From contig NW_006767446.1 of NCBI RefSeq assembly GCF_000264995.1, forward strand, positions 225,555-289,554: a DNA stretch of 64,000 nucleotides, read 5' to 3'. This document shows positions 12,801 to 25,149 of the stretch, piece after piece. Positions within the stretch are counted from its first letter, which is position 1. Every line of letters begins with the position of its first letter. Position numbers and translations under genes: made by a program. Origin of the DNA: Punctularia strigosozonata HHB-11173 SS5. Taxonomy: Eukaryota > Basidiomycota > Agaricomycetes > Corticiales > Punctulariaceae. The notes beneath the pieces are model-generated. The model worked only from the letters and a program-made list of their open reading frames with translations. It made no database searches and was not told the origin of the DNA.

Positions 12801-14999
12801 GTGCCGGACACATAGGACAGTTTTTCGACAGTTACGAGTAGTATCTGAGACGCAGTTGCTCTCAACGGAGCCAAGAGGGACAGTAGGTGTGAAATCGACG
12901 TAGTGTGCTATCAAGAAGCCGACCGAAGTTCCGAGTCAACGGTAGGCATGCCCGATAAGGTCGTTCATGGAAAGGAAAGGGCATTTGAGGATTTCACTTT
13001 AGATGAACATTGAGCTACGTAGTGGTCCGTGCGGATTAGCGCTTCCGTCATGAGCGTACGCCAATCGTTCTTGGAATACGCAGCCAACCTCGCTAGTTCA
13101 TCGTGACAGTTGCAAGTGGAAGTACCCCGACACGACATGCAAGGAGGTCGATATGAGCCCCATTACGTCGAATTGAAGCACGAGCCTGGAGGCTCTCCAC
13201 CTCCCAGGCTGTCAAAACACGGCCCGTTGCGGCCCGGCGACGAGTAATATGAAAGCTTCGACGACATCGACTCCAGGGTAAGAATCGTCCCCGCAGCTCT
13301 TCCACGATGTGCCCCGCGGGATGGGGAACGTGTAGTGGTGATGTTATAGGAGCCCCAAAGACGATATGCTCTGCCGTTGGCAGATGCAGAGGGAGATGAG
13401 GCCCCATACGAAGCCGCCGGATTGTCAAGAAATCTGCGCTCCTTGGGAAGCCATCGCGAGATGCAAGTCCGATGGCACGAGTACTGTCGCCGCACTTCTC
13501 GCCCAAGCTGAAATATGACGCGCCATGAATTGTGAAGTAGGGACCGAGAAAAGACCAGTTGTTGCCAGTGTCCGGAAGGATTGCGAGTCAAAAATGAGGC
13601 GAGATCGTCGACGAAGGTAGAACTTGACCAAGAGTAGCCATCAGTACCTCTAGAATAGAACAGCTACTCTCATCAACAGGAATATAGGAAACGTACCTGC
13701 TTTCGCAAAGATAGAGGTGAACTCACCGATATGATCTGCTACGCCACTCCGCCTCGCCCGCATTCTGGCATCTTTATTCGCTGTCCACTTCAATCCTCCG
13801 TTCCCATCCGTAACCCTCGCTCGCCCCAGCGTCTCTCCTTCCACTGCCCTCGACAATACCCTACCCGCAGCCTTCTCCCCTCTACGTCCTTGTCCTCCTC
13901 GCCCTCTCTTGCCCCTATCTCGACTCGGCACGCGGAAGCCGCGAACGTGAGCACAACTCCGAAATGTCGTCAGAGAGAGACTGCGTGAATTTCTTCGCAG
14001 ATCTGAACATGCGGTCGTGTCGTTCAAACCCCGCCGTCCTCGCGCTGTGGAACGTGGCGGGCGTTGCGAGCCATCCCTCTGCCCTTTCGTACGATGCATC
14101 CTTATATGCCGTTCGGATGCTGCGCGTTATCGACATCGACAATCCGTAATCGTGAGCCCATCGTGAGGCCATCGATGTCGATGGCAGAGCAAACGGAGAA
14201 ACAGAGTTCAAGAGCGCTTCACGGAGGAAACCCTGGTTTGGGGTTCGGACACAGTTTGTCGCTCTGAGTCTTTGTCAAGCCGCGCGCACGAGTCATCGAG
14301 TGCTACACGTCGTGAACGCTCGCAGGATCGTTGATATGCACGGACTCGAGATTCGTCGTACAGGATGGTACCGGTGAAGAGAGGTGCGATCACGTCATGA
14401 CCATGTCTCCTTGGAGCAAACGCTCAGCTGCACAGGTTGGCGGGACTTCCACGTCCCCGGCCAGACGATGCCTCGCTTTCACCGGCATGATCACCAGTGA
14501 TACGGCCTCGGCACCGCTAGATTACGATATCGGTATGGAAAATGCTCATGTATCTCTCATAATCAAGATCCAGAGCTCATCGAAGCGTAGATAGGGCCAC
14601 CGGTGTCGAGCTATTTCCGAAGGATTCCTCACCTCAATCAGTGCGGTCTACTATAACATACCAACAAGAGCTCGCGAGTCGGCTTCTACGCCAACGCTAC
14701 CGTCGGCTAGGTCCCCCAACTTACGTCTTGGGGATAAGTAACCCACTCGTTGCACTTCAAGGACAGTCGGTCAAGTATTGTGCCGACAGGGGAGTTGATT
14801 AGCTGTCATTCTACGCGTTCCGTCGGGGGATATGTCTATCGATATATGTGATACCGGACGAAGATTCAATATCCTATTTAATAGCTCAATCCCTGAGACT
14901 AGCGAGCATTGAGCCGCTTCTCCCAATCCTAGGTACGCGAACATCTATAACACGAACAATACTCTGGAACGAGGAGCTGACGCATGGTCAGTAACAGCT
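9842..14999. other. 5 kb between genes with no recognisable gene
   Basis: The first 300-500 bases after the GATA gene are pyrimidine-rich and probably its 3' UTR. From about 10.4 to 15.0 kb no open frame exceeds 183 residues on either strand and none has a recognisable motif. Candidate exons do not join. There are no terminal repeats, no tRNA-like cloverleaf that I could find and no low-complexity blocks. The sequence looks like unconstrained DNA of middling GC, less GC-rich than the neighbouring coding parts. Confidence 0.5.
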
Positions 15000-15683
15000 A
15001 TGGGTTCCGCTAACAGCGTTTACATGGCGAACGCCAGCGAAAAGAAGATCTGGGTCTTGATCGCCCTCAAGCCCGAGTGGATGCTCGTTGACGTCTTTGT
15101 CGATATCGCGCTGCTCGTCGTCGCCGCCGGAGAACTGAAGGCCATCGTTCACGCAGGGGAACTTCCCGAGGAGCTCGTCACGATTGGCGACCTGCTTAAG
15201 TTCATGTGGGTCGCCGTCAAGCTTCTGTGGGCCAGCATCGGCGCCGCAACGCGCCCTGCCGACGCCGTCCTTTCCATGCTCGACGCGTTCAAGAGCGTCT
15301 CATCACCAATCGAGTACGGCGACGCACCCGACATCAACGACGAGAGCTTCCTCAACTACCTCAACGTCGACGGCTGGGCGGGGCTCTTCGGCGCGAAGAC
15401 GCTGAACGTGATGGTGATGAGCGACGATGGGCACCAGTTCGCGTTCTACGACACCAACAACGACCACTCTTGGATCGCGACCAACCACGATGCGATCGTG
15501 CGCTCGAAGTACGGCTCGCTTTGGCAGGAGGACCCCGATGCGGGATACATCCGCTGGCCTTCTCCACCTCCTCCTCCGCCGCCGCCGCCTCCCCCTGGTT
15601 CATGCAGGTGCGGTGGTCATTGTCCTTGGTCACACGGGCGCTTTGTATGTTGTTGTGGCGGTAGCGACTGCTACTGCGTATGA
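15000..15683 (+). CDS. Unknown intronless protein with N-myristoylation motif, poly-proline linker and Cys-rich tail
   Basis: A single open frame of 227 residues. The start MGSANS fits the N-myristoylation pattern (Gly2, Ser6). Residues 20-60 contain hydrophobic segments (VDVFVDIALLVVAAGEL) that look amphipathic rather than clearly membrane-spanning. The middle is a globular-looking domain with WAGLFGAKTLNVMVMSDDG and FYDTNNDHSWIAT. Then comes a run of 11 prolines near residue 190, and a tail of about 30 residues with eight cysteines (CRCGGHC, FVCCCGGSDCYCV). The tail could bind metal, form disulfides or be palmitoylated, which together with myristoylation would give a doubly anchored membrane protein. 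I do not recognise the family. It stands alone, with no gene for 5 kb upstream. Confidence 0.7.
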   Translation: MGSANSVYMANASEKKIWVLIALKPEWMLVDVFVDIALLVVAAGELKAIVHAGELPEELVTIGDLLKFMWVAVKLLWASIGAATRPADAVLSMLDAFKSVSSPIEYGDAPDINDESFLNYLNVDGWAGLFGAKTLNVMVMSDDGHQFAFYDTNNDHSWIATNHDAIVRSKYGSLWQEDPDAGYIRWPSPPPPPPPPPPPGSCRCGGHCPWSHGRFVCCCGGSDCYCV

Positions 15684-16543
15684 GCGGAGTTGGTTAAATT
15701 TGCATCGTTGGCGGTTAGGAAATTGTGTAGCAGATTCATGTAACATCCCGTCTCGCCGCTCGGCGCATCTGCAGCCGCCGTACAAACTGCAAATCTGCGC
15801 TTGTCGTATGTTTCAGGCATTCAACTTTGTCCGTCCGAGAGACCTCGGGTTAGGGTTAACGTGGGACGCCAAGACGATTCGGTCATCGGTGCTCGCATGT
15901 TAACCCGTACCACACCGACAACCCCGCGATGAAAGAAACCCGCCCGTCGCCAGCATGTACAGCAAACAAGCAACTTGCCAGTCAAGGCGTAGGACGCCGT
16001 GCTCGGTGGGCAGACACGCCGCTGCGGCCGTGGCATGTGTACACAGCGATCGCCAGCAATCACCATCGCGGACAGATGGCGCGCTAAGTGTAACGCACTA
16101 GGCTCTGAGACTGTGCAAGACAGCCTCTACGAGCACCTGGGACGCGCCTTGTGCGGGCGGTCCTGACTGAACGGCAGAGGTCCCTCGTCACGCCTACGCT
16201 CGACTTCGTGCGGCCCTCCGAAGTCGATGCACACCAGAATAGGATGTCAAGCCAGGTGGTGAGCAGTTCAAAGGCCACGTACGCGTTCATGGTCTGGCGT
16301 GCTGATCCTGAGCCGTAAACAGGGACAAGTGCGTATTCTTGGGTACGGCTGCCGCTGCGTGACAACGCGACAGCGTCACGCTCTCCTACCCCTCTGCGCA
16401 ACGGCGTCCGTCCGCGAAATCGCTCTCCATTGCGTGCTATCCGTTCTCCTTCCTATCCATCGCCCTCTTCGACCCTCTCTCAGCCTTCCTCGTCCTCCTC
16501 TTCATCTGCCCCCCGCTCCAGGGACGGGCCGCGAGCGTACACG
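15684..16543. other. Intergenic; upstream region of the first GH79 gene
   Basis: 860 bases with no gene. The last 120 bases are strongly pyrimidine-rich and resemble the matching stretch upstream of the second GH79 gene (about 22380-22468), so the promoter and leader were duplicated with the gene. No clear TATA box seen. Confidence 0.4.
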
Positions 16544-19169
16544 ATGAGAAACCCCTTCACTCTTTTGCCCGGCGCCGTCCTTTCTGTCCTATTTATAGGA
16601 TTCTCCCTCAACTCCGACGACAACAATGGCCCCGTCCTCCTCGCCAGCGCGGTGACCGTCTATTCGCAGCAGCCGATTGGAACGACTACCGCGTCGGGCG
16701 CGGTGGCGTCGTATACTGGTGCTGCCGCTTATGATCCGACGGTCTTGAACGCACCCGCGATCCCGGACCCGCTCCCGAGCATGGCGTTCGGAATCCAGCT
16801 GCAGAGCAGCTCGGACGCTGTTTCCGGGCTCAGCATCAAGCAGAACGGCGGCTTCATGGGCTTTTCCATCGAGTTTTCGGTCATTAACCAAGTTTGTGCG
16901 TGAATATATGCGTCGATTTGGGCCTTGTATGCGGTCGCTGACGCGATCTCAGTGGGAAAGAACTCGTCGAACCTCCAGGTCCCGTTCTTGAATTTGATGT
17001 CGAACATCCGCCAACGCGCGGGACACGTCCGCATTCGTGTTGGCGGTAACACGCAGGAGACGGCGACGCTCGTGGACAGCCTTGCGGACGGCAAGATCCT
17101 CGAGAAGGACGAGGACAACCTCACTAATCCCGTGCGTACCCCGGCTACCGTATCCTGTTTGCGCTGTGTTGTGTGGGGATGGTGATATTTAATTTGCTTT
17201 CTGGCGTAGACGGATACCCCGCCACTCGTGTTCACGCCCGACGTGCTCTACATGCTTGGCAACATCTCTGCGCTGGTCAACACCAAGTGGTACCTCGGCG
17301 TTCCCTTCAACGACACGACCAACCTCCGGCTAGGAATTGTCCAAGTCGGAGAAGCAGTACTCGGCGACAACCTCCTCGGCCTGCAGGTCCGTTCTCTAGC
17401 CGTTTATGATTTTGCCTCCGCATCTGCGGCTGAGACGGTTGAAATTTCTCACAGGTTGGAAACGAACCCGATTTGTACGCGGACCATGGGCATCGTAACG
17501 GCACGTACTCGCCTTACGACTACTTCGGCGAGTTTGGCGTTCTGGTGGAGGCTCTGGCCGCAGCGCCAGACCAATATCCAGTCAGGAACAACCTCATCGG
17601 TACATATTGCGCACTGTCTGAACGCCCGGCTCAATTGCTGATTCTTACCTTCTATAGCCCCGAGCGTGGCTACCGGTGACTGGACGCCGGAGATGGTCTG
17701 GAACACTGGGTTCATCCCGTCCTATACCGACTCGCTCGGGGCCCTGGCTGTCGAGCAGTGAGTCGTCTTTCCCATCTCGACCACGGAACACTTATGCGCG
17801 GCTTGTTCGCTATAGCTACCCTGACGACAACTGCTTCGCGGTATACGGTATCGGTTCGGCTCGGGACCCGCAGACGGAGTTCCCGAACTACCTCAACCAC
17901 ACCTCCGGCCAGTCTATCGTTGCACCGTACCTGAACAGTAGCGCTATTGCCCAGGTTCGTGGTATTTGCCAAGCGTTGCTAGATATAGGCGCATACACCC
18001 GACCATTTTGCATCGTTCCTGGGTACGGTCCTGATGCTGACTTACTTCTCGTGCATATAGGCCGCCGGCAAGCCCTTCATCATGTTCGAAACCAACACCG
18101 CGTCCTGCGGAGGGTTCCCTGGCATCAGCGACTCGTTCGGATCCGCTCTCTGGGCGCTCGACTACGGCCTGCAGATGGCGTACTCCAACTTCAGCGGTGC
18201 CATGCTGCACGTTGGTGGTCAGAACGTCTATTATAACCCCTTCACGCGTAAGTGTGCCCCTATCGATCGCGGTGGTTGCGGATGCTGACAGACACTCCCT
18301 TGCGCATAGCTCCGCCGACGAACCAGTCGACCTACCACCAGTGGACCGTCGGCCCGGTGTACTACTCCGCCCTGGTCATTGCGGAGGTGTTCGGAAGCTC
18401 GAACGAGAGCCAAATCATCGACATGTTCCCGAACGACGCGAGCATATACACCCCCGCATACGCGATATACGAGAATGGTACCGCTTTCTGTCTTTTCGCG
18501 CTACCGCTCGCCCGCTGACAAGTGGCCGCGCACAGGGAGCCCCGCCCGCGTAGCGTTGTTCAACTACATCACGGACTCATCCGGTAACAGTGACTACACC
18601 GCGTCCATCTCGATCAACGGCGGCACCGTGCCGAGCTCCGTCAAGGTCAAGTACCTCCTCGCGCCGAGTGTGTCCTCGAAGAACGACAACGTCACCTGGG
18701 CAGGCCAGGTCTGTACGCCCTTCTTTTGCGAACACGTGCAATCTTGCTGATTACGTATCCGCAGACCTTCGGCACCACGTTCGCGAGCGATGGCAGGCTC
18801 ACGGGCGACCTCGACCTGCAAACCGTCACCTGCGATACAACAGCAAACACCTGCCCGATCAAGGTTCCCGCACCAGGCTTCGCGCTCGTGTTCCTCTCGG
18901 ACGACGCGCTCTCCACGGCCGACTCGGTGTCGACCATGACGGCCACGTTCTCGACCACGTCCGTGACAAAGACGGTGAACACGGCGACGATCGACGCGAG
19001 CGTGCTCGCGACGAGCAATGGGCACAGCGGAAAGGACCGGCAGCTGGGCAGCACGAGCAAGGGGAGCGCGAGCGCTGCGGTGGGACGGGCGGCGCTTCTG
19101 CCTCGCGCGATGGCGCTCGCGGCGGCGGCCGCAAATGCAGTTGTCGTCGGGCGTGTGTTTAGGTGGTAG
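16544..19169 (+). CDS. Glycoside hydrolase family 79, beta-glucuronidase-type, copy 1
   Basis: Ten exons (16544-16895, 16953-17131, 17210-17386, 17455-17599, 17658-17757, 17816-17954, 18061-18247, 18310-18477, 18536-18708, 18765-19169) give 674 residues, all nine introns GT-AG. The family removes glucuronic acid from glycans such as arabinogalactan. VGNEPDLY carries the acid/base glutamate at about E240 and FETNTASC the nucleophile at about E374, in a TIM barrel; HVGGQNVYYNPF is also family-typical. The N-terminus is hydrophobic (secretion signal). The last 25 residues are hydrophobic after a Ser/Gly-rich stretch, as in GPI-anchored proteins, so the enzyme may sit on the cell surface. Copy 2 at 22.5 kb has the same exon layout and appears to come from a local duplication. 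The gene looks intact. Confidence 0.9.
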
Positions 19170-19798
19170 AACGGTAGTAATCTACGCGGGTGATATACCT
19201 CGGACGGTCTACGCAGGATATGAGCGCTGAGCATTTCTGCATTAGTAACATTTACATTACTCCGACAGTGCTTATATTATTGACATCGATGTGCTGTGTT
19301 TATGCTCTGCCAAGAATGGGGAGGGGCGCGAGATGGAGTAAGCCTGGACGCGACGCAGCCTCGCGCGTGGCCGTGGGCAGTCTTGAAGCTTGACAGTAAC
19401 CGCATCTACTCGAGGCGACCTGTTCAAAACTATTGATCCTAAGTCTCTCATAATACACGTTGTCGCTTCTACATCAGCTATTCAACAAGTTCCGGTGTCC
19501 AGTCTGGCGCAATGCTGTCAACGGCGACAGACCGCACGATCAACATCCTTCAGCTTCGACGCTGGAGCGAATCATTCGTTGCGAAAGGGGATTTGGGTAC
19601 CCTTGCAAGTTTAGGGGTTATGGCACGTACGGAATATGTCACAATGTGCCCCCTAGCCCCTCGAGGGTGACATGTCTACCCGCCAATTTAAGGACCAAGA
19701 CATTTGTCTCTGTCCCTGCCCCTTAACCCCCCCTTACGAGTCCTTCTGCTCTGTTCCCCCTACCGCAAGGTTCAACGCTCGTCGCAAATCACTGCTTG
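19170..19798. other. Intergenic between GH79 copy 1 and the F-box-like gene
   Basis: About 630 bases without a gene. The last 100 bases before 19799 are pyrimidine-rich (CCCCTTAACCCCCCCTTACG and similar), a common leader feature in these fungi. Nothing else noted. Confidence 0.4.
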
Positions 19799-21188
19799 AT
19801 GCCTCGTTCAACCCGTCGCCCGGCCGCGGATTGGGACCTGGACCTTGATTTCGACGACGACGATCCCTTAAGCCGTAATCTGTACTGCACGATCTGCCAT
19901 GGTCCAACTACCGGAATATATCACGAGCGGGTGGATATCATGCTCAACGACAACGCGACTGGAAGTATCGAACAGCTCCCTGGCGTCAACCACGACGACG
20001 CCGTTTGGCTCAGCAAATCGACGGTTGCGATCTATGCGGACTGTATCAGCCCTCCGGGCGAATACGGTACGTCGTCTTCCGGCCTGAACTAATCCACTCT
20101 CCAGTTTACTCACGTCAAGCCCACGAGCAGATTCTGGCTCGCGATATATTCAAAAGGACGATGAGGATGCGTGGGGCGAAGAAGACGAAGAGGAAGAAGA
20201 GGACGAGGTGTTGAGAAATGAGGATGGCACGAAGGAGGTGTGGTGCCAGGACACCCTGCGCCGACCCAATGGGATGAAGTCGCCCCTCAAAAGCCACGAA
20301 TTCGTCTGTGACAACAAGGACCAGCTCCTCGCCCACGAACAATGCATCTGGCTCGCGTACGCCTGGGCACGGGATGCTCACCCCGACTTCTTTCCGGACG
20401 ATCCCATGCTAAACCCCGCCCATTTCCTCTGGGGACGGACAGGTCCTCGGTGTCGCTGGTTTTATGATTCCGAAATCGCCGAACAAGAAGATGAGGAGAT
20501 CCATGAACAGCGATACGCTTCAAGGCAGGCGGAATGGGCGAGATCGGAGCGAGCGAAGAAGGCCGCGATCGCAGCAGGGGCGTGCTCCGCCAACGCGCCG
20601 AAGCCCCTCAAAGGCTTCCTCTCCAAATTCAAATACGGCTACGCTGCCGACGACGCAGAGGGGCAGCGCTGGATGCGCGGGTGCAAGGAGTGGATCTACC
20701 TCCACAAACCGGATTTCGACACGACGCACCTTAAACGCCCGGATCGGTTCCCGCGCGTTTACGGGCTGCCCGTCGACACACCGAGCCCCCCTTCTCGACT
20801 CCCCTTCCTGTTCCAGGGTCCCCGGGAGATCATCGGCCTCATCCTCTCGGAGATCGACGACGACACCATGCTCGCTCTCGAGTGTGTGTCGCGCGAGTGG
20901 CGCGACTTCCTCCGCTGCCGGTTCGCTCAGCGTTACATTTGGCTCTCCCGCGCCGAAAAAAGCCACTTTGTCCCGACCGTTGCCGATTGGACGCGGAGCG
21001 CGGATGCCGTGCGCGAAATGTTTGACTCGGCGGAGGGGAGAGCCTCGGTTGACTGGCGGGGGTACTACGACGACTGCCTGCGGAGCCCCAACATGCAAAA
21101 CCGTGCGCGCATATTCCGCTCCGTCTGGGCTATAAGCCATCATCTAGGTCATTGCGATTGTGCCGACGGTTCTCCCCTGTGTTCGTAG
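19799..21188 (+). CDS. F-box-like protein with a Cys-rich N-terminus, copy 1
   Basis: Two exons (19799-20066, 20131-21188) give 441 residues; the 64-base intron is confirmed by the paralogue at 38.0 kb, which is spliced at the same point. The start holds a CxxC pair (LYCTICHGPT) that may bind zinc. After the intron comes an acidic block (WGEEDEEEEEDEV). Around residues 320-365 lies an F-box-like helical motif (REIIGLILSEIDDDTMLALECVSREWRDFLRC), which in this family links a target to the SCF ubiquitin ligase through Skp1. The C-terminus (VDWRGYYDDC, MQNRARIF) is shared with the paralogue. No target-recognition repeats such as LRR or WD40 are seen, so the substrate is unknown. It sits between the two GH79 copies. 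Confidence 0.75.
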
Positions 21189-22468
21189 TGCAATACAGCT
21201 CAATGAAAACGGTCGTGGTGCGCACCTCACGAGCGAAATATGATACGCCGACCTCGCCGGTGTAGCGCGTGTAAGTACTCGGTATGCTGCCCTGGATAGC
21301 AGTGGGCCAGGAGGGGCCAGGACAAAAAAACATCGGTACATGACGTTTCTCCATACGACCTGCGGGTCTGCTTCACAGATACTTGTTCGTATCGAGATCG
21401 TCCCAAAACGGCTGTCTCAGTTTCGTACAGCGTCCACTACATGGAGAACACACGATAGACGTCGCAGCATGTCGGAGTTGAAAACCTGAATTTAGGGGTT
21501 ACGCGGTCACGGTCAAGAGTGTCACAGCGGGAAATCCCTGGAATCTGGGGAAAACATATAACAAAATTATTCTATAATAACTATGGTTGTTATTGACATA
21601 TTTGCAGCTAAGCTAGTCTGAAGTTATGACAGATTTATCTCAAGGATGCAGATATATGTCAAAAATATGAATACTTTCCCGGTCTCTTTGCAGTAAGTTT
21701 GACATCATTTGGGTCAACTTATCTCGTAGCTTTTCTGAATTATTTTGGCAATTGTTTCTGATATATTTTGCCCAGATTCAGCCTGTTTGCCGCAGTGTGT
21801 GTGAACTGGGCTTGACGAGTCTCATTTCAGTCAAATGCGCTCGCAGCGTGAACTTGGCCACATTTATGACCTTGTCAACAATGACCAACGATAGATCTCG
21901 CCCATTGCCATCGGGCACAGCGAACAAGAACGTGGCTGGAGTTCGGACGGAGTATAGGGCCCGCGATTGCTGCGGCCTCTCATGGCCTCCCGCCATCATC
22001 AGCAACCACCGGATCACGTCGAATCTACTGCAAGACCCATTCGGTCTTATTGTTGATATCAACTCCTGGCCTTGCAGTACCGGTATGTCGATTGCGACCG
22101 AATGGCAACAGGCGCTTGTCACGCCAATGTACGCGCGACGACTTGCGTTCTGCTCCTGGAACTCGAAGCACGCTTTATGCGCATGAGATCAGGATATTGA
22201 TGCCAGGTGAGTATTCCAAACTACGTGTCCGTCGATTTGTATTCTGAGCAGCCGCACAAAGGTATGATCGTGTTCTTGAGTATGGCTCTTGTGACGCCAT
22301 GACTATGTCACGCCCTCCTTGCATCGCGGTATTCATCCGTGGTATTCATCCGTGATATTCATCCGTGAAATCGCGCTGCGATCACATTACTGATTCTCCC
22401 TCCTCTCTGTCCTCCCCGCCCTCTTCTCCCTTACCCCTGCCCCAGGACGCGGGCCGCAATTGCGCACG
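21189..22468. other. Intergenic; AT-richer stretch and promoter of GH79 copy 2
   Basis: 1.28 kb without a gene. From about 21480 to 21760 the sequence is clearly richer in A and T than the surroundings and includes short direct repeats of TTTGCAGTAAG-like text, but no element ends. A 13-base tandem repeat lies at 22328-22366. The last 80 bases are pyrimidine-rich like the leader of GH79 copy 1. Confidence 0.4.
22328..22366 (+). repeat. 13-base unit repeated three times in the GH79 copy 2 promoter
   Basis: GGTATTCATCCGT is repeated exactly at 22328 and 22341 and with one change (GATATTCATCCGT) at 22354. It starts about 140 bases before the ATG. The matching region of copy 1 has only a single, diverged version (GCGTCCGTCCGCGAAATCG), so the expansion arose after duplication. 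Confidence 0.8.
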
Positions 22469-25084
22469 ATGAGACATCCCTTCGCTCTTTTGCCCGGCGC
22501 CTTGCTTTCCGTTCTATTGATAGGATTATCCTTTAACAATCTCGATGGCCCCGTCCTTCTCGCCAGCGCGGTTACGGTCTACTCGCAGCAGCCGATCGCG
22601 ACAACCACCGCATCGGGAGCAACGGCTTCGTATACCGGTGCCGCCGCGTATGACCCCACCGTGTTGAACCCGCCCCCGATCCCGGACCCGCTACCGAGCA
22701 TGTCGTTCGGAATCCAGCTGCAGAGTAGCTCCGACGCTGTTTCCGGGCTTAGCATCAAGCAGAACGGCGGCTTCATGGGTTTCTCCATCGAGTTTTCCGT
22801 TATCAACCAAGTTTGTGCGTGGAAAACCCTGCATCTCATGTCCTGGCCAGATCTATTAACGCGAATATTTCTCATTGGTGGCGTAGTGGGCAAGAACTCG
22901 TCGTACCTCCAGATTCCGTTCCTGAACTTGATGTCGAATATCCGGCAGCGTGCGGGACACGTCCGCATTCGTGTTGGCGGTAACACACAGGAGACGGCGA
23001 CGCTCGTGGATAGCCTCGCGGACGGCAAGATCCTCGAGAAGGACGAGGACAACCTCACTAATCCCGTGAGAATCGTTATCTTTATGGGCAAATCGGCGCT
23101 GAGACCTCGCGCCCTTTCGTTGCGCAGACGGATACCCCGCCGCTCGTGTTCACACCCGACGTTCTCTACATGCTCAACAACATCTCTGCGCTGGTCAACA
23201 CGAAGTGGTACCTCGGCGTTCCTTTCAACGATACGACCAATCTCCGACTGAGTATTGTTCAAGTTGGTGAAGCGGTACTCGGCGATAATCTCCTCGGATT
23301 GCAGGTATGCGTCACACTTACCATACACACGTGCCTGGACCTGCGACTGAGACGTTCCGTTTGGTATAGGTCGGCAATGAACCCGATTTGTACGTGAAAC
23401 ACAACCATCGTAGTGGCACATACTCGCCTTATGACTACTTCGGCGAGTTCGGCGTCTTGGTGCAAGCCCTAGCCGCGGCACCAGACCTGTACCCAGTTAG
23501 GAACAACCTCATTGGCAAGTGATTCAAACTTCACTGGGCGCACGTCGTTCTTGGTTTTAATCCTCATCTTCATAGCCCCGAGCATCGCAACAGGTGACTG
23601 GACACCAGAGATGGTCTGGGACACTGGGTTCATCCCTTCATACACTGATTCTCTCGGTGCCTTGGCCGTTGAGCAGTGAGCATCCGTCTGTTATCATCCA
23701 TTTTTATCTCAAGTCGCTGACGCACGACTCGCCTGCTACAGTTACCCCGACGACAATTGTTTCGCAATTTACGGTATTGGGTCACCGCGGGACCCGCAGA
23801 CGGAGTTCCCCAATTATCTCAACCACACCTCCGGCCAGTCTATCGTCCAACCATACCTGAACAGTACCGCCATCGCTCAGGTTCGTCGGGTTCATTGAAC
23901 CTTGCTGGATGCAAGCGCATATATCCGCCCATACAAGATCGGCACGCTGACCTACCTCCGTGCGTATAGGCTGCCGGAAAGTCCTTTATCATGCTTGAGA
24001 CGAACACCGCGTCATGCGGTGGGTTCCCCGGCATCAGCGACTCCTTCGGAGCCGCCCTCTGGGCGCTTGACTACGGCCTGCAGATGGCCTACTCCAACTT
24101 CAGTGGCGCGATGTTGCACGTCGGCGGTCAGAACGTGTACTATAACCCTTTCACCCGTGAGTGCTTCAGTTGAGCGTGGGGACACGGCCGGATGGCAAGA
24201 CTGATTGCGTGTTTCCTTACATATAGCTCCGCCGACTAACCAATCGACCTTCCATCAGTGGACCATTGGCCCGGTTTACTACTCAGCGCTGGTCATCGCG
24301 GAGGTGTTCGGAAGCTCGAACGAGAGTCAGATCGTCGACCTCTTCCCGAACGACGCCCGTATATACACCCCCGCGTACGCGATCTACGAAAACGGCGCGT
24401 CCATCTCATATTTCGAACCATTGCAAGCGCTGACAATCGGGTTTGCATACGCATAGGCAGCCCTGCCCGTGTAGCACTCTTCAACTACATCACGGATTCG
24501 TCCGGGAACAGTGACTACACCGCGTCCATCTCGATCAACGGCGGTACCGTGCCTAGCTCCGTCAAGGTCAAGTACCTCTCCGCGCCGAGCGTGTCATCCA
24601 AGAACGACAACATCACCTGGGCAGGCCAGGTATGTTTTCTGCATGTACTATCCCATACAATCATGCTGACCTCGTATTGCAGACCTTCGGCGCTACTTTT
24701 GCGAGCGATGGTCGGCTCAAGGGCGACCTCGACCTGCAAACCGTCACCTGCGACACGACAGCGAACACCTGCCCGATCAAGGTCCCCGCGCCGGGCTTCG
24801 CGCTCGTCTTCCTCTCGGACGACGCGCTCTCCGCGGCCGACTCGGTGTCGACCATGACGGCCACGTTCTCGACCACGTCCGTGACGAAGACCGCGAACAC
24901 GGTCACGATCGACGCGAGCGTGCTCGCGACGAGCAACGGGCACAGTGGCAAGGACCGAAAGCTTGGCAGCACGAGTAAAGGGTCGAGCTCGGATGCGCCG
25001 GGATCCGCCGCTATGTCCGCGTTTGCTGCTGTAGCTGCGATGACGTTCGGCGCGATCGTCCTCGTCGGCAGATGGTGGATGTAA
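22469..25084 (+). CDS. Glycoside hydrolase family 79, beta-glucuronidase-type, copy 2
   Basis: Ten exons (22469-22814, 22887-23065, 23128-23304, 23370-23514, 23576-23675, 23742-23880, 23970-24156, 24227-24394, 24457-24629, 24683-25084) give 671 residues. Internal exon lengths equal those of copy 1 exactly. The catalytic VGNEPDLY (about E238) and the nucleophile segment MLETNTASC are kept; copy 1 has MFETNTASC. The C-terminal hydrophobic anchor signal is present but its sequence has drifted. Two introns need GC donors: intron 4 (G|GCAAGT at 23515) and intron 8 (G|GCGCGT at 24395). For intron 8 a weak GT donor at 24399 with an acceptor four bases later is an alternative. Poor splicing there could lower output. 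The expanded promoter repeat suggests its regulation may differ from copy 1. Confidence 0.88.
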
Positions 25085-25149
25085 TGTCCGTTTTCCTGGA
25101 TTTCTGCGCGCAACCTTATCCGTCTCTCTTTCATCGTTGCTCTTTATGT

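Noticed and set aside
10350-15000. Search for tRNA genes, CRISPR-like arrays or biosynthetic genes
   Set aside because: No cloverleaf, no regular spacer array and no enzyme motif was found by eye.
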